Source: Puffinus mauretanicus
Lineage: Eukaryota > Chordata > Aves > Procellariiformes > Procellariidae
Reading direction: 5' to 3'
DNA length: 64,000 nt
NCBI GenBank assembly: GCA_023333565.1
Contig: JAJKFH010002198.1
Coordinates: 744,001-808,000, forward strand
In this document: in pieces, positions 62,789-64,000 of the stretch
Numbering within the stretch: position 1 is the first letter of the stretch
Layout of the letters: each line of letters begins with the position of its first letter
Program-made: the position numbers and the translations under genes
Notes under the pieces: generated by a model
Seen by the model: the letters and a program-made list of their open reading frames with translations, nothing else
Told to the model about the DNA's origin: nothing
The model's database searches: none

Positions 62789-64000
62789 TGACCAACCCGA
62801 TCTCCTTCTATGACCAGGTGACCCGCCTAGTGGCTGAGGGAAAGGCTGTGGATGTGGTCTGCCTGGACTTCAGTAAAGCCTTTGACACTGTCTCCCACAG
62901 CATTCTCCTAGAGAAGCTGGCAGCTCACGGCCTAGACAGGTACACTCTTCACTGGATAAAAAACTGGCTGGACGGCCGAGCCCAGAGAGTTGTGGTCAAC
63001 GGAGTTAAATCCAGTTGGCGGCCGGTCACGAGCGGTGTTCCCCAGGGCTCAGTACTGGGGCCGGTCCTGTTCAATATCTTTATCAATGATCTGGATGAGG
63101 GGATCGAGTGCTCCCTCAGTAAGTTTGCAGACGACACCAAGTTGGGCGGGAGTGTTGATCTGCTGGAGGGTAGGAAGGCTCTGCAGAGGGACCTGGACAG
63201 GATGGATCGATGGGCTGAGGCCAACTGTATGAGGTTCAACAAGGCCAAGTGCCGGGTCCTGCACTTCGGCCACAACAACCCCAGGCAACGCTACAGGCTT
63301 GGGGAAGAGTGGCTGGAAAGCTGCCCAGAGGAAAAGGACCTGGGGTGCTGGTTGACAGCCGGCTGAACATGAGCCGGCAGTGTGCCCAGGTGGCCAAGAA
63401 GGCCAGCATCCTGGCCTGTATCCAGAAATAAGCGTGCCAGCAGGAGCAGGGGAGGATGGTTCCGGCTATTTTCGGCACTGGTGAGGCCGCACCTCGAATC
63501 TAATGTTCAGTTTGGGCCCCTCACTACAAGAAGGACATGGAGATTACAGGCGTGTCCAGAGAAGAGACAACAAAGCTGGTGAAGGGGCCTGGAGACACAA
63601 GTCGTATGAGGAGGCGGCTAGGGAACTGGGACTGTTTAGTCTGGACAAGAGGAGGCTGAGGAGACCTCATGCAGCTCTACAACTACCTGAAAGGAGGTTG
63701 TAGCGAGGTGGAGGTTGGTCTCTTCTCCCAAGTAACAAGCGATAGGACGAGAGGAAATGGCCTCAAGTTGCGCCAAGGGAGGTTTAGATTGGACATTAGG
63801 AGAAATTTCTTTACTGAAAGAGTGGTCAGGCCTTGGAACAGGCTGCCCAGGGAAGTGGTTGAGTCACCATCCCTGGAAGTATTTAAAAGACGTGTAGATG
63901 AGGCCCTTAGGGACATGGTGTAGTGGGTATGGAGGTGTTGGGTTGACGGTTGGACTCGATGATCTTAGAGGTCTTTTCCAACCTTTATGATTCTATGATT
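62789..64000 (+). mobile_element. CR1 LINE with reverse-transcriptase domain, sense, 5'-truncated, frame-broken
   Basis: ORF2 is entered at the block encoding [22 protein letters not shown] palm motifs are intact in the first frame (62,788-63,366): motif [13 protein letters not shown], motif [21 protein letters not shown], and motif [10 protein letters not shown] with both catalytic Asp. A lost G in GACCTGGGGTGCTGG near 63,340 shifts the frame. [20 protein letters not shown] then continues in another frame, and an indel near 63,426 creates a stop. Further blocks follow: [22 protein letters not shown] and, from about 63,669, [19 protein letters not shown] and [16 protein letters not shown]. 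The 3' region GGTTGGACTCGATGATCTTA and the first TTCTATGATT tail units reach the window edge. It lacks the endonuclease domain and is inactive. It is the youngest-looking CR1 here, and it sits inside PLD5 intron 1. Confidence 0.97.

Noticed and set aside
1..64000. CRISPR arrays, bacterial operons, tRNA or rRNA genes
   Set aside because: No regularly spaced repeats, no tRNA A/B-box cloverleaf and no rRNA blocks were seen. The sequence is vertebrate nuclear DNA.

Overview
The window looks like a bird nuclear chromosome. It contains at least six CR1 LINE fragments, several ending in the avian-type 3' tail built from ATTCTATG/ATTCTGTG units. It also has a complete solo LTR of the avian ERVL type (TGTCCTGG...ACGACA) with a 5-bp target-site duplication. 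The background is AT-rich and non-coding, and the only confident gene is a vertebrate one. Nothing indicates bacterial or organellar DNA.

Layout: positions 1 to about 54.5 kb form a gene-poor, AT-rich stretch. It carries CR1 relics at 4.1-4.7, 5.2-5.5, 10.4-11.0, 20.65-21.5, 43.3-43.6 and 44.8-45.8 kb, and the solo LTR at 49,658-50,232. It also carries simple repeats, a 123-bp tandem duplication at 19.3-19.5 kb, and several striking palindromes. No open frame here resembles a known protein apart from the CR1 pieces.

From 54.6 to 56.9 kb is the gene start. A dense CpG island (about 55,530-56,450) leads into a pyrimidine-rich 5' UTR and the first coding exon of PLD5 (inactive phospholipase D5) at 56,691-56,876, on the plus strand and ending in a consensus splice donor. 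The rest of the window to 64,000 is intron 1, whose right end holds an LTR remnant interrupted by a comparatively young, 5'-truncated CR1 with recognisable reverse-transcriptase motifs but frame breaks.

About 2 kb upstream of the PLD5 start codon, two short exon-like blocks (54,594-54,701 and 54,814-54,861) have splice-like boundaries, multiple-of-three lengths and a shared open frame. I do not recognise the peptide. It is the most interesting unexplained signal here, with the 63-bp nested palindrome at 21,716-21,778 next. I found no convincing new biological system; the window is mostly ordinary avian intergenic and intronic DNA.
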